A stretch of DNA of 64,000 bases, taken from contig JAFEKX020000001.1 in assembly GCA_016893485.2 (NCBI GenBank), positions 8,015,501-8,079,500 of the forward strand, given 5' to 3'. Every line of letters begins with the position of its first letter. Within the stretch, counting starts at the first letter, position 1. The DNA is from Streptomyces sp. P3. GTDB taxonomy: Bacteria > Actinomycetota > Actinomycetes > Streptomycetales > Streptomycetaceae. Shown here in pieces: positions 49,910 through 60,047 of this stretch. The position numbers were made by a program, and so were the translations under genes. A model generated the notes under the pieces. That model was given only the letters and a program-made list of their open reading frames with translations, searched no databases and was not told where the DNA came from.

Positions 49910-52900
49910 ATGCACGACGAACGCCGCCGGATCGAGGAGCGCGTCGAGCGCGCCCACAACCAGCGCATCAAGCCCGCGATCTACGCGGCCACCGCGCCCT
50001 TCACGGTCGAGGCCTGGCAGGCCCCCGGTGAGCCGGTCTCCTTCGACGAGGCAGCGGCGGCGCCGTACGCGCCGTTCGCGATGGACACCCCGTGGGGTCC
50101 GCCCTGGGGCACGACCTGGTTCCGGATGCACGGGCAGGTGCCGGCGGAGTGGGCCGGGAGGCGTGTCGAGGCCGTCATCGACCTCGGCTTCACCGGCGAC
50201 TGGCCCGGCAACCAGGCCGAGGCCCTGGTCCATCTCACGGACGGGACGCCGCTGAAGGCGGTCAACCCGCTCAACCAGTACGTGGCGATCGCCAACCCGG
50301 CAGAGGGCGGCGAGGTCGTCGACTACCTGGTCGAGGCGGCCTCCAACCCCGACATCCTCGCCAACGACTTCTCGGAGCCGACCCCGCTCGGCGACGTCCT
50401 GACGGCGGGCGACCGTCCCCTGTACACATTCCGCCGCGCCGACCTCGCCGTCCTCGACGAGGAGGTCTTCCACCTCGACCTCGACGTCCAGGTGCTGCGC
50501 GAACTGATGCTGGAACTGGGCGAGCACGACCCCCGCCGCCACGAGATCATGCACGCCCTGGACCGTGCCCTTGACCTGCTCGACCTCGACGACGTCGCCG
50601 GTTCGGCCGCCGACGTACGGGCCGCGCTCAAGCCGGTGCTGGCCAAGCCCGCCCACGCCAGCGCGCACATCGTCTCCGGCGTCGGGCACGCGCACATCGA
50701 CTCGGCGTGGCTGTGGCCGATCCGCGAGACCAAGCGCAAGACGTCCCGCACCTTCTCGAACGTGACGTCCCTCGCGGACGAGTACGAGGACTTCATCTTC
50801 GCCTGCTCGCAGGCCCAGCAGTACGAGTGGGTGCGCGACAACTACCCGCAGGTGTGGGCCCGGATCCAGGAGTCCGTCAAGCGCGGCCAGTGGGCGCCGG
50901 TCGGCGGCATGTGGGTCGAGTCCGACGGCAACCTGCCCGGCGGCGAGGCCATCGCCCGCCAACTCGTCCACGGCAAGCGGTTCTTCATCGAGCACTTCGG
51001 CATCGAGACCAAGGGCGTCTGGCTGCCCGACTCCTTCGGCTACAACGCGGCCTATCCGCAGCTCGCCAAGCTCGCCGGCAACGAGTGGTTCCTCACCCAG
51101 AAGATCTCCTGGAACCAGACCAACAAGTTCCCCACCACACCTTCTGGTGGGAGGGCATCGACGGCACCCGCATCTTCACGCACTTCCCGCCGGTCGACAC
51201 CTACAACGCCCGCTTCAGCGGCGAGGAGATGTCCCGCGCGGTCCGCAACTACCAGGAGAAGGGCAACGCCACCCGCCCTCGCCCCCTTCGGCTGGGGCGA
51301 CGGCGGCGGTGGCCCCACCCGCGAGATCATGGAACGGGCGCGCAGGCTCGCCGACTTGGAGGGTTCACCGAAGGTCGTCGTCGAGCACCCGGACGAGTTC
51401 TTCGCCAAGGCCCGCGCCGAGTACCCGGACGCCCCCGTCTGGGTCGGCGAGCTGTACCTCGAACTCCACCGCGCCACCTACACCTCCCAGGCCCGCACCA
51501 AGCAGGGCAACCGGCGCAGCGAACACCGGCTCCGCGAGGCCGAGTTGTGGGCGACGACGGCCGCGCTGCACGCGCCGGGCTACGCGTACCCGTACGAGAA
51601 GCTCGACAAGCTGTGGAAGACGGTGCTGCTGCACCAGTTCCACGACATCCTGCCGGGCTCCTCGATCGCCTGGGTGCACCGCGAGGCCGAGGCCGAATAC
51701 GCGCGCGTGGCAACGGAGTTGGAGGAGCTGACGGCAGCGGCCGTGGCCGCGCTGGGCGGCGGGGGCGGGACCCGGTCTTCAACACCAGCCCCTTCGACCG
51801 CGCCGAGGTGATCCGTACGGCGACCGGTGTGCCGATGTACGCGACGGTCCCCGCGAACGGCAGCGCGCCGCTGGCCGCCGAGTACGTCCCGCAGGCGGTG
51901 ACCGTCACCGACCGCGTCCTCGACAACGGCGTCGTCCGCGTCGAACTCGCCGACGACGGCACCCTCGCCTCCGTGTGCGACCTGCGCCACGGCGGACGTG
52001 AAGTCCTCGCCGACCAGGGCAACTTGCTGCGCCTGCACACCGACCTCCCGAACTACTGGGACGCCTGGGACGTCGACAAGCACTACAAGAACCGCTTCAC
52101 CGACCTCCTCGACGCCGACTCCATCACCGTCGTCGACCAGGACCCGCTGCTCGGCGCGATCCGGGTGGAACGGTCCTTCGGCAAGGGCTCGAAGATCGTG
52201 CAGACGATCACCGTCCGCGCGGGCAGCCCCCGCATCGACTTCGAGACCGACATCGACTGGCACGAGGCCGAGAAGTTCCTCAAGGCGGGCTTCCCGGTGG
52301 ACATCCGGGCCGCGCACTCCTCCGCCGAGATCCAGTTCGGCCACATCCAGCGGCCCACGCACACCAACACCAGCTGGGAGGCGGCCCGTTTCGAGGTCTC
52401 CGGCCACCGCTGGGTGCACCTCGCCGAGCCCGGCTACGGCGTCGCGGTCATCAACGACTCGACGTACGGCCACGACGTCTCCCGCACGGTCCGCGAGGAC
52501 GGCGGTACGACGACCACGGTCCGCCTGAGCCTGGTGCGCGCCCCGCGCATCCCCGACCCGGGCGCGGACCAGGGCAGGCACCGGCTCACGTACTCGCTGC
52601 TGCCCGGCGCGAGCATCGAGGACGCGGTCGCCGAGGGCTACGCCCTCAACCTCCCGCTGCGGGTGGCCGATTCGGGCGGCGCCCCGGAGCCGGTCGTCTC
52701 CGTGGACGGTGGCGGCATCACCGTCGAGGCGGTCAAGCTCGCCGACGACGAGTCCGGCGACGTCGTCGTCCGCCTCTACGAGTCGAACGGCGGCCGGGCC
52801 GAGGGCGTGCTGCGCACCGGCTTCCCGCTCGCGGGCGCCCGGATCACCGACCTGCTGGAGCGGCCGCTGGCGGACGAGGTCACCGTCGACGGCGACTCGG

Positions 52901-52968
52901 TGGCCGTGTCCCTGCGGCCGTTCCAGATCCTGACGCTCCGTCTGAAGCGGTCGGGAGCGGGCGAGTAG
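49910..52968 (+). CDS. alpha-mannosidase, GH38
   Basis: About 1,018 residues, standard for GH38. Zinc and catalytic blocks: VGHAHIDSAWLWPIRETKRK (HxD), WVESDGNLPGGEAIARQLVH, GVWLPDSFGYNAAYPQLAKL (nucleophile Asp region) and LLHQFHDILPGSSIAWVHRE (zinc His). The C-terminal beta-sandwich has HTDLPNYWDAWDVDKHYKNR and GYGVAVINDSTYGHDVSRTV. No signal peptide, so it acts in the cytoplasm on imported manno-oligosaccharides. Frame changes lie near 51135, 51283 and 51772; the middle one is one extra base or two lost. It ends 10 bp before a strong hairpin. Confidence 0.93.
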
Positions 52969-52977
52969 ACACACCGA

Positions 52978-53007
52978 GGCGGCCGGCCCACACGGGGACC
53001 GGCCGCC
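52978..53007. terminator. bidirectional hairpin terminator
   Basis: GGCGGCCGG (52978-52986) pairs perfectly with CCGGCCGCC (52999-53007) around a 12-base loop, between the convergent stops of the alpha-mannosidase and the chitinase. Confidence 0.75.
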
Positions 53008-53021
53008 AGGGGTGGGGGTCG

Positions 53022-54705
53022 TCAGCCGGTGAAACCGGCCGTGATCGAGGTGAACTGCCAGGTGTTCTGACTGATGCCGGAGCAGTTGCTCACCACTCCG
53101 CCACCGGCGCACCCGCGGTCACGGTTGACCGCCCAGAACGCGAGCCGTGCGATGTGGTGCGAGTTGGACCAGTCGCGGATCTGCGTCCAGATGGCCGGAG
53201 TCGTGGTCTCCGACTGGTCCGACAGACCGTTCATGCCCGAGATGCCGATGTGCGAGTAGGCCGTCGCGTCGTCCCACCCGAAGGTGGACTTCAGCTTGGT
53301 CTTCAGACCCTCGGCCGCGGCGACCGTGTTGCCGTACATGTCGGAGCCGCCGCCGAAGTCGAACGGCATGATGGTGAAGACATCGATGCCGGCGTTGAGC
53401 GACTGCGCCTGCTCGATGAGCCGGTTGCCGTAGTACGTCGGGCCGGTCGTCGAGGTGCCGAAGGTGACGATCGTGCGCAGGCCCGGGTTGTTGGCCTTGA
53501 CGGTCTTCAGCGCGGTCAGGATCTTCGCCTGCACGGCCTCGTTCTCGAACTCGTCCGTGTTCTCGATGTCCATGTCGATCGCCTTGAGCCCGTAGGCGCT
53601 GATCACCTTCTGCAGGGCTCCGGCGAGCGCGCTCGCGGAGGAGCAGTTGGCGCCGAGCTTGCTGCCCTGCCAGCCGCCGAAGGACGGTACGACGTCACCA
53701 CCGGCCGCGCGGATCTGGTTGATCGCGGTCTGGTCGACGCCACCGGTCAGCGGCCTGCTGCCGTCCCAACTCGGGTTGCAGCCACCGGAGTCGAGCACGA
53801 ACGCCATCGTGAACCACTTGATGCCGGTCGCGCTCATCACCGTGCTCGGGGCCGGCGGATCGCCCCAGCCCTCGTAGAGATACGGCGCGGCCTGGGTGAA
53901 CCCCGTGCCGCCACCGGTACCGGCGCTCGTCGTGACGCTCACCGAGTTCGAGGCCGGCGAGGTGTTCCCGGCCGCGTCCCGCGCCTTCACGGTGAACGTG
54001 TAGGCGGTGCCGGCCGAGAGCCCGCTGACCGTCCCGCTCGTACCGGAGACGCTCAGGACCTGGTTCGCGCCGCTGTAGATGTCGTACGACGTGACACCCA
54101 CGTTGTCCGTCGCGGCGCCCCACGACAGCGACACGCTGGAGGAGGTCTTGCCGGTCGAGGTCAGGCCGGTCGGCGCGGTCGGGGCCTGGGTGTCGCCACC
54201 GCCGCCACCGCCCGGACCGTCGAGGCTGATGTCGTCCGCGTAGTAGGTCCCCTGCGCGTACCAGCCGTGGACGTAGATGGTGGCGCTGGTCTGCGAGGCG
54301 CCGGTGGTGAAGGACGTCGTCAGCTGGCTGTACGCCGACGGGGACGAGGTCCATGTCGAGGAACCGCCGTTGACACCGAGGTAGACATAGCTGCCGCGCA
54401 CCCAGCCGCTGAGCGAGTACGCCGTGTTCGGCTGCACGGCGACCGTCTGGGAGCACTGTGCGGTGTCACTCGAACTCACCGCACCGGCAAGGGACTTGGA
54501 ACCGCCGTGCACGGGCGAGGAGACGACCGAGCCGAGGTTCCCCGAGCAGGACCAGGGAGAGGCTGCCCGACTCGAAGCCGGGGTTGGTCAGGACGTTGGC
54601 CGCCTGCGCCGTACCGGGCAGTGCGATGGCCCCGGCCATGGCCAGGGCGGCGGTACCGAGCAGGGCGAGGAGCCGGTGTCTGGAGCGTCTGAGTCTGTTG
54701 CGCAC
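53022..54705 (-). CDS. secreted chitinase, GH18, with CBM and fibronectin-III domains
   Basis: About 560 residues. The signal peptide (RHRLLALLGTAALAMAGAIA ... TAQA) leads to a carbohydrate-binding module starting ANVLTNPGFESGSLS. A Gly linker, a FnIII domain (APTAPTGLTSTGKTSSSVSL) and the GH18 barrel follow. The catalytic DxxDxDxE-type motif is in GLKAIDMDIENTDEF; other blocks are DVVPSFGGWQGSKLGANCSS and DVFTIMPFDFGGGSDMYGNT. GTG at 54705 behind a GGAG site. One frame change near 54548 between module and signal. Two DasR-like boxes upstream suggest control by N-acetylglucosamine through DasR. Confidence 0.92.
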
Positions 54706-54760
54706 GCGATCTCCCTGAAGGAATGGGGGTTCGGGAGTACAGGAAGGTGCGCAACCAAGT

Positions 54761-54772
54761 TGGTATGGACCA
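54761..54772. promoter_or_regulatory. DasR-responsive element (dre), proximal
   Basis: TGGTATGGACCA matches 10 of 12 positions of the DasR core TGGTCTAGACCA and lies 56 bp upstream of the chitinase start. DasR is the known GlcNAc-sensing repressor of Streptomyces chitinases. Confidence 0.7.
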
Positions 54773-54787
54773 ATCACCTGTCCCCGG

Positions 54788-54814
54788 TGCGCGTACCAGC
54801 CGTGGACGTAGATG
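54788..54814. repeat. 27-bp exact copy of chitinase coding sequence inside its own promoter
   Basis: Bases 54788-54814 are identical, in the same orientation, to 54253-54279, the part of the chitinase binding module encoding IYVHGWYA. The promoter copy starts just downstream (minus strand) of a TTGACA hexamer (54815-54820) and fills the space where the -10 region should be. Confidence 0.85.
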
Positions 54815-54836
54815 TGTCAAGATGCGCCGCCATGAT

Positions 54837-54848
54837 TGGTCCAGACCG
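54837..54848. promoter_or_regulatory. DasR-responsive element (dre), distal
   Basis: TGGTCCAGACCG matches 10 of 12 positions of the DasR core, in a longer near-palindrome ATTGGTCCAGACCGGT. It is just upstream of the TTGACA hexamer, 132 bp from the chitinase start, and also 29 bp past the end of the ATP-grasp gene. Confidence 0.7.
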
Positions 54849-54876
54849 GTGTGAAGTTATAGGGAGAGGGCGGGAG

Positions 54877-56041
54877 TCAAGCGCGGGCCGCGGCCCTGCT
54901 GCCCGTCTCCGAGGTCTCCGTCGCCGTCTCCACCTCGTCCTGCGCCGGTGCGGGCACCGCCGGGAGCAGCGGCTCCGACTCCTCCGCGCGCTGGTGCGGG
55001 AGCGTCACCGGACGCAGCTGACGCGGGCCCGAGACGACCGCGTAGTCCGCGCCCAGGAACGGCGGCTCCATCGTGCCCGGGTCCTCACCGAGCGCCAACT
55101 GCACTGCCGCCCAAGGGGCGTTGACCCCGCACAGCGACAGCTGGTGCAGGCCGCCCGCGGGCCGGGTGTTGACGTCCATCAGCACGGGCCGGTCGCCGAA
55201 CATGCGGAACTGGATGTTGGACAGGTAGTGCAGGCCGAAGCCCTCGGCGATCCGGCGGGCGGGCTCCAGCCACTGCTCGTGCAGGGTGAAACCGCGGCGG
55301 CGGCCGTTCTTATAGGCCAGGGCGGCGCGTGCGGCCCACGGCGAGCCGCACCAGGTTGTCGGGACCGGTCAGGCAGTCCACCGACACCTCCGGCTCCTCA
55401 AGACGCGGCATGACCAGCCAGTCGACCTGCTCGTCGGCCTGCTCCAGCGCCTCGACGACCGTGTCGAGCGGGACGTAGGGGCTCGGGAAGCCGTTGAGGT
55501 GCACGAGCGAGAAGGGGGCGCGCGTGATCACACGGAAGCCCACCCCGCCCGCGCCGGACGCCGGCTTGAAGCACGCCTTGTGCCCGGCGGCCTCCAACTC
55601 CTCGACGGCGGCGACGAGTTCAGGGCGGTGCGGACCCGCCACCACGGCGGCACGGGCACGCCGATCGCCTGCACGGCCTCGTACGCGATCACCTTGTCGT
55701 GGAAGACGGCGACGGCCTCGGGGTCGGCGCCAGCAGCGCCGTGCCCACCGCCGCGAAGTCCGCGCGGTGCGCCACGATCTCCGACTGGTGCAGCCGGGGC
55801 ACGAACACGTCGATACCGCGACGGGCGCACTGGTCGAGCGCGAACTCGACGTACGCGGCCGGGGACAGGCCCTCGGGCTCCAGGTCGGCGGTGTCGGCGG
55901 CGGCCAGCACGGGGAGTCCGCGTCGCCGTGCGTGGCATGGATCTCGACGGCCCGGTCGCTGGGATTTCTCCGCAGCTGATCCATGAAGAACACGTTCTCC
56001 GCGTACGTGCGGTTGAGCCAGACGCGTACGCGAGAGACCAT
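54877..56041 (-). CDS. ATP-grasp domain protein
   Basis: About 390 residues recovered over four frame changes (near 55918, 55733, 55625 and 55322). The N-terminal pre-ATP-grasp region is MVSRVRVWLNRTYAENVFFM. The ATP-binding Lys region is AAGHKACFKPASGAGGVGFR, and the metal/catalytic block FRMFGDRPVLMDVNTRPAGG holds the ATP-grasp Asp and Asn (DVNTR). Such enzymes join a carboxylate to an amine or thiol through an acyl-phosphate. The substrate is unknown. It is divergent from the PptH-like/PPTase operon across a 335-bp gap. The C-terminal tail is Glu/Ala-rich and probably disordered. Confidence 0.8.
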
Positions 56042-56376
56042 GCAGGGCCGTCCTTTCGGGTTCGCGGGCACGGCGGAGCAGGGCCGTGCCCGGCCAGGGT
56101 GGTTGGAGGTACACCAAACCGCCCTCGGCGAAGAGGCGTTCGTGGCGGTGGTGTTGGGGCGATCATACGGCTTTCGCGGGGTGCCGCGTGCAACGCCCGT
56201 GTTACGGATTTCCCGATGGTGCCCACCCGGCACATGAACTCCCGTCGCGGCACCGCCCGGACCTCCCCGTTTCCCGCCACCCGCCCGCGCCGGCGGCCCC
56301 TCGCGCCGCCCGCCGTCTTGTCGCGGAACAGCCGGATGTGATCTCGTGGGCTGCATCGTGCGCGCGGAGGGGGCGG
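56042..56376. promoter_or_regulatory. 335-bp divergent intergenic region
   Basis: No gene is supported here; the long open frames are arginine/proline-rich products of high GC. It must contain the promoters of the ATP-grasp gene (minus) and of the phosphoesterase-PPTase operon (plus). No convincing promoter hexamers or strong inverted repeats were found by eye. Confidence 0.35.
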
Positions 56377-57285
56377 GTGGAGTCGACGGCCGGCGGTGCC
56401 GGACAGCTGCTGGCCATCAGCGACCTGCACATCGGGTACGCCGAGAACCGCGCCCTGGTCGAGAACATGCGGCCCGTCACGGACGACGACTGGCTCATCG
56501 TGGCCGGCGACATCGCCGAGACCGTGGCCGACATCCGCTGGGTCCTCGAACTCCTCGCCGGCCGCTTCCGCAAGGTCCTCTGGGCCCCCGGCAACCACGA
56601 ACTGTGGACCCACCCCAAGGACCCGGTCACCCTGCGCGGAGTCGCCCGCTACGACCATCTCGTCGCCCTGTGCCGGGAGTTGGGCGTCGTCACCCCCGAG
56701 GACCCCTACCCCGTCTGGGAGGGCGCGGGCGGCCCGGTCGTCGTGGCACCGCTCTTCCTGCTGTACGACTACTCGTTCCTCCCGGCGGGCTGCGCCACCA
56801 AGGACGAGGGACTGACGTACGCGCACGGCACCGGCATCGTCTGCAACGACGAGTTCCTCCTGCACCCCGACCCCTACCCCAGCCGCGAGGCCTGGTGCCG
56901 GGCCCGGGTCACCGAGACCGAACGCCGGCTCACCGAGATCCCCGACACCCTCCCCACGGTTCTGATCAACCACTACCCCCTGGACCGGCACCCCACCGAG
57001 GTCCTCTGGTACCCCGAGTTCGCCATGTGGTGCGGCACCACCCTCACCGCCGACTGGCACCGCAGATTCCGCGTGGACACCATGGTCTACGGCCATCTCC
57101 ACATCCCGCGGACCACCCATCACGAGGGGGTCCGCTTCGAAGAGGTGTCCGTGGGATACCCCCGCGAGTGGCAGAAACGCCCCGAACCCCCGGGCCGACT
57201 GCGCCGCATCCTGCCGATGGAGGTCGGAACCGGTGATCGAGGAACTGCTTCCGGACTCCGTGGTGACCGTGGAGACACACGGTGA
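56377..57285 (+). CDS. metallophosphoesterase, PptH-like
   Basis: A calcineurin-fold phosphoesterase of about 285-302 residues. Metal motifs: LLAISDLHIGYAENR (DxH), WLIVAGDIAETVADIRW (GD), VLWAPGNHELW (GNHE), TVLINHYPLDRHPTEV (H) and MVYGHLHIPRTTHHEGV (GHxH). In mycobacteria PptH, encoded next to PptT, removes 4'-phosphopantetheine from carrier proteins. The same adjacency to a PPTase here supports that role. GTG at 56377 follows GGAGGGGG. The written stop at 57285 overlaps the PPTase by 53 bp. One lost base near 57230 would place the stop at 57234-57236, overlapping the PPTase GTG in the usual GTGA manner. Confidence 0.85.
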   Translation: MESTAGGAGQLLAISDLHIGYAENRALVENMRPVTDDDWLIVAGDIAETVADIRWVLELLAGRFRKVLWAPGNHELWTHPKDPVTLRGVARYDHLVALCRELGVVTPEDPYPVWEGAGGPVVVAPLFLLYDYSFLPAGCATKDEGLTYAHGTGIVCNDEFLLHPDPYPSREAWCRARVTETERRLTEIPDTLPTVLINHYPLDRHPTEVLWYPEFAMWCGTTLTADWHRRFRVDTMVYGHLHIPRTTHHEGVRFEEVSVGYPREWQKRPEPPGRLRRILPMEVGTGDRGTASGLRGDRGDTR

Positions 57286-57913
57286 CGAAGGGCTCCGCGA
57301 CGCCCCGCTGTACCCGGAGGAAGAGGCCCGCGTGGCCCGCGCGGTGCCCAAGCGCCGGCACGAGTTCGCCGCCGTACGCGCCTGCGCCCGGCGCGCCATG
57401 GAGAAGCTCGGCGTGCCCCCGCAGCCGATCCTGCCCGGCTCCCACGGAGCACCGACCTGGCCCGCCGGAGTCATCGGCAGCATGACCCACTGCGACGGCT
57501 ACCGCGCCGCCGCACTGGCCCGCGCCGGCGACCTCGCCTCCCTCGGCATCGACGCCGAACCCCACGCCCCGCTCCCGGACGGCATCCTCCCCACCGTCTC
57601 CCTGCCGGCCGAACAGGAACGCCTGGCACGCCTGACGGCGGAGCAGCCGGGCGTGCACTGGGACCGGCTCCTGTTCAGCGCCAAGGAGTCGGTCTACAAG
57701 GCGTGGTTCCCCCTCACCGGCAAGTGGCTCGACTTCTCCGAGGCCGACATCGAGGTCTTCACCGACCCGGGCGAGGAGGCACGCGGCGGTCTGCGCGCCC
57801 GCCTCCTCGTCCCCGGCCCGGTCGTGGACGGCGTACGCCTCGATGTCTTCGAGGGCCGCTGGACCGTCGGCCGCGGACTCGTCGCCACGGCGATCACCGT
57901 CCCGCACCGGTGA
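57233..57913 (+). CDS. 4'-phosphopantetheinyl transferase (Sfp/PptT type)
   Basis: An intact 226-residue enzyme that transfers phosphopantetheine from CoA to a serine of acyl- or peptidyl-carrier proteins. The magnesium motif LGIDAEPHAPLPDGIL (GxDxE) and the WxxKES-like motif LLFSAKESVYKAWFPLTGKW are clear, as is KRRHEFAAVRACARRAMEKL near the N-terminus. This matches the Streptomyces Svp/PptT group with broad carrier specificity. GTG at 57233. It probably serves polyketide, peptide and siderophore pathways genome-wide, balanced by the PptH-like hydrolase encoded just upstream. Confidence 0.95.
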   Translation: MIEELLPDSVVTVETHGDEGLRDAPLYPEEEARVARAVPKRRHEFAAVRACARRAMEKLGVPPQPILPGSHGAPTWPAGVIGSMTHCDGYRAAALARAGDLASLGIDAEPHAPLPDGILPTVSLPAEQERLARLTAEQPGVHWDRLLFSAKESVYKAWFPLTGKWLDFSEADIEVFTDPGEEARGGLRARLLVPGPVVDGVRLDVFEGRWTVGRGLVATAITVPHR

Positions 57914-57954
57914 ACGGCCCGGACACTTCCGGGACCTGACGCCCCGCCCCTTGG

Positions 57955-58179
57955 CTCACCCTCCGGGCACCAGCTCTCCAGCAGCCGGAAGAACCCCTCC
58001 TCGTTTCCCGCGAGCCCCGCGTCCGTCAGGGCCTGGTCCGCCTCGGCCAGCACCGAGGGCGGGACGAGCACCGGGCGTGCGCCCGGAGGCGCGTCGAAGG
58101 CTGCTCGGACCGTGTGCAGCAGCCGGAGATACGCCTGGACGGCGGCGCGTTCGCGGTCGGTCATCACTGCGGTCTGCAT
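57955..58179 (-). CDS. small conserved hypothetical protein
   Basis: About 70-75 residues, mostly helical: MTDRERAAVQAYLRLLHTVR and LVPPSVLAEADQALTDAGLA, ending EEGFFRLLESWCPEG. I do not recognise a family beyond its frequent look in Streptomyces. ATG at 58179 or, more likely, 58164. As written, the frame runs on into the PPTase gene on the other strand. Restoring one G near 57960 gives the stop at 57955, a natural end 41 bp from the PPTase stop, so I prefer that. Confidence 0.6.
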
Positions 58180-58397
58180 AGGACGGCTCTCCCCTGGTCG
58201 GCGTCAGGTGCCGCCGCAGAGCGGTGGCACGACTCCAGCTTGCCGGGTGCCACTGACAATCCGGTTTCGGCGGGCGCCGGTTCGCCCGCTTAGCGGAGGT
58301 GAAACGTCCCCGAAATCCCCGGTGGGACAGCGGCCCTACGCTGGAGGGAAGGGCTTTCGGCCGCCTGCGGGCGGCCAGGTGAACAGGAGGCGAGTGC

Positions 58398-59437
58398 GTG
58401 GAGGACGTTCCGGTACGGCGCCCGGCGCGCGCACGACTGCGCTCGGTCGGCGCCGGTGAACTGGCCCTGCAGTACCGCGTCGTGCACGGATACCGCCGTG
58501 CCTTCCGCATGGCCGGCGAGGGCCCGGTCCTGGTCCTCATCCACGGCATCGGCGACTCCTCGGCGACCTGGACCGACCTGATCCCCGACCTCGCCCGCAC
58601 CCACACGGTCATCGCCCCCGACCTCCTCGGCCACGGCGCCTCCGACAAACCGCGCGCCGACTACTCGGTCGCCGCCTACGCCAACGGCGTCCGCGATCTG
58701 CTCACCACCCTCGGCATCGAGTCCGCGACCCTGCTCGGACACTCGCTGGGCGGGGGAGTGGCGATGCAGTTCGCCTACCAGTTCCCCGAGCGCACCGAAC
58801 GCCTCGTCCTCGTCAGCGCGGGCGGCGTGGGCCGCGAGGTCAATCCGGTGCTACGGCTCGTCACGCTCCCGGGTGCCCATCTCGCCCTGTCCGCGCTGCG
58901 GCTGCCCGGCATGCGCCTCCAAGTCGGCCTCACCGTGGGGCTGATGAGGCTCCTCGACACCGACCTCGGCCGGGACGCCCCCGAACTCCTCACCCTCGTC
59001 GACGCGTTGCCCGACGAGACCGCGCGCAACGCCTTCATTCGCACCCTGCGCGCGGTCGTCGACTGGCGGGGCCAGGTGGTGACCATGCTCGACCGCTGCT
59101 ACCTCACCGAGGGCATGCCGACCATGCTGCTGTGGGGCGACCGGGACAGCGTGGTGCCGGTGCGCCACGCCTACGGCGCCCACGAGGCCATGCCCGGCAG
59201 CCGGCTGGAGATCTTCGAGGGCGCGGGCCACTTCCCGTTCCACACCGACCCGGCCCGATTCCTCAGCCTGGTGGGGAGTTCACCGCCACCACGACCCCGG
59301 CGCACTGGAGCCGCGAGCACTGGCGCGACCTCCTGTGCGAGGGCCGCCCGGGTGTCACGGCCGAGGGGAGCGAGGGAACGGGACCTGCGGGAGGCGAGCG
59401 AACGCAGCGCCACCTGACGGCGGGCCGGTGCATGTGA
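58398..59437 (+). CDS. alpha/beta-fold hydrolase
   Basis: About 345 residues. The oxyanion region LVLIHGIGDSSATWTDLIPD, nucleophile elbow ATLLGHSLGGGVAMQFAYQF (GHSLG), acid LLWGDRDSVVPVRHAYGA and His in EIFEGAGHFPFHTDPARF make a full catalytic triad. A cap domain lies between (ALRLPGMRLQVGLTVGLMRL). GTG at 58398 with a GGAGG site. A frame change near 59275 leads to an unusual Gly/Glu/Arg tail after REHWRDLLCEG. It could be a lipase, esterase or epoxide hydrolase; the substrate cannot be told. Confidence 0.88.
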
Positions 59438-59475
59438 CGGCATGTCAGCTACCTGGGCGCGTGACGGGTCGTCAA

Positions 59476-60034
59476 CTACTGGCCGCGCGGCCCCGGATAT
59501 CCCAGCGACGCCTCGATCCGCCCCGCCAGATGGTCGTGCCGGGCGGGTTCCCGCAGAGGTGAACCGGCCAGCCACGTACGGCACTTGCTGGCGAGCAGCA
59601 GACCGAAGCTCTCGGCCTCCCGCTCCTCGGCCAGCTCGAACCGGCTGCGGGCGGCCACCGTGAGCACGGTCGCGCGCAGCGCCACCTCGTCGACGGTCTC
59701 GCCGAGCAGCCGGGAGGCCACCGCGACGCCCGCCACATGCGGGCCGCAGTGACCGGCCTTCATGTGCCACAGCTCATGGCCCAGGATTACCAACTGGTGG
59801 TCGGGCGCGGTGCGTTCCTCGATCACGACGAGATCCTGGTCCGCCAGGTCGAGCCACAGCCCGCTCGCCGTGCAGGTCGGGAAGACGGCCGTACGGAACT
59901 GGACCGGGCGGCCTGCGGCGGCTCATCGCGTCGCACAGCGCGGTGTACAGGTCGTGCGGGCGGGCGGGTGCGCCTAGGCTCAACTCCGCGACCAGCTCGC
60001 CGCACAGGCGGCGCATCTGCCTGCCGATGCCCAC
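59476..60034 (-). CDS. ImmA/IrrE-like metallopeptidase
   Basis: About 187 residues. The zinc motif HExxH is in VILGHELWHMKAGHCGPHVA, with DLVVIEERTAPDHQL before it and AEEREAESFGLLLASKCRTW after, where the third ligand is expected. This family (DUF955/COG2856) cleaves partner transcription factors in stress responses and phage induction. GTG at 60034 behind GGGGAGAA. One frame change near 59922 (MSRR/RPVQF). It follows the HTH regulator by 13 bp in the same operon, so that regulator is its likely partner. Confidence 0.82.
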
Positions 60035-60047
60035 AGTTCTCCCCGGG

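Noticed and set aside
48065..50995. A 976-residue frame on the minus strand across deoR, GH4 and GH38
   Set aside because: It is antisense to three well-supported genes and has the composition of a mirror frame; no domain is recognisable.
56086..56376. Upstream extension of the PptH-like protein
   Set aside because: The extension is Arg/Pro-rich with no match to the family; GTG at 56377 has a good ribosome site.
57694..57954. C-terminal extension of the small hypothetical protein into the PPTase gene
   Set aside because: It overlaps a strong gene on the other strand; one lost G gives a natural stop at 57955.
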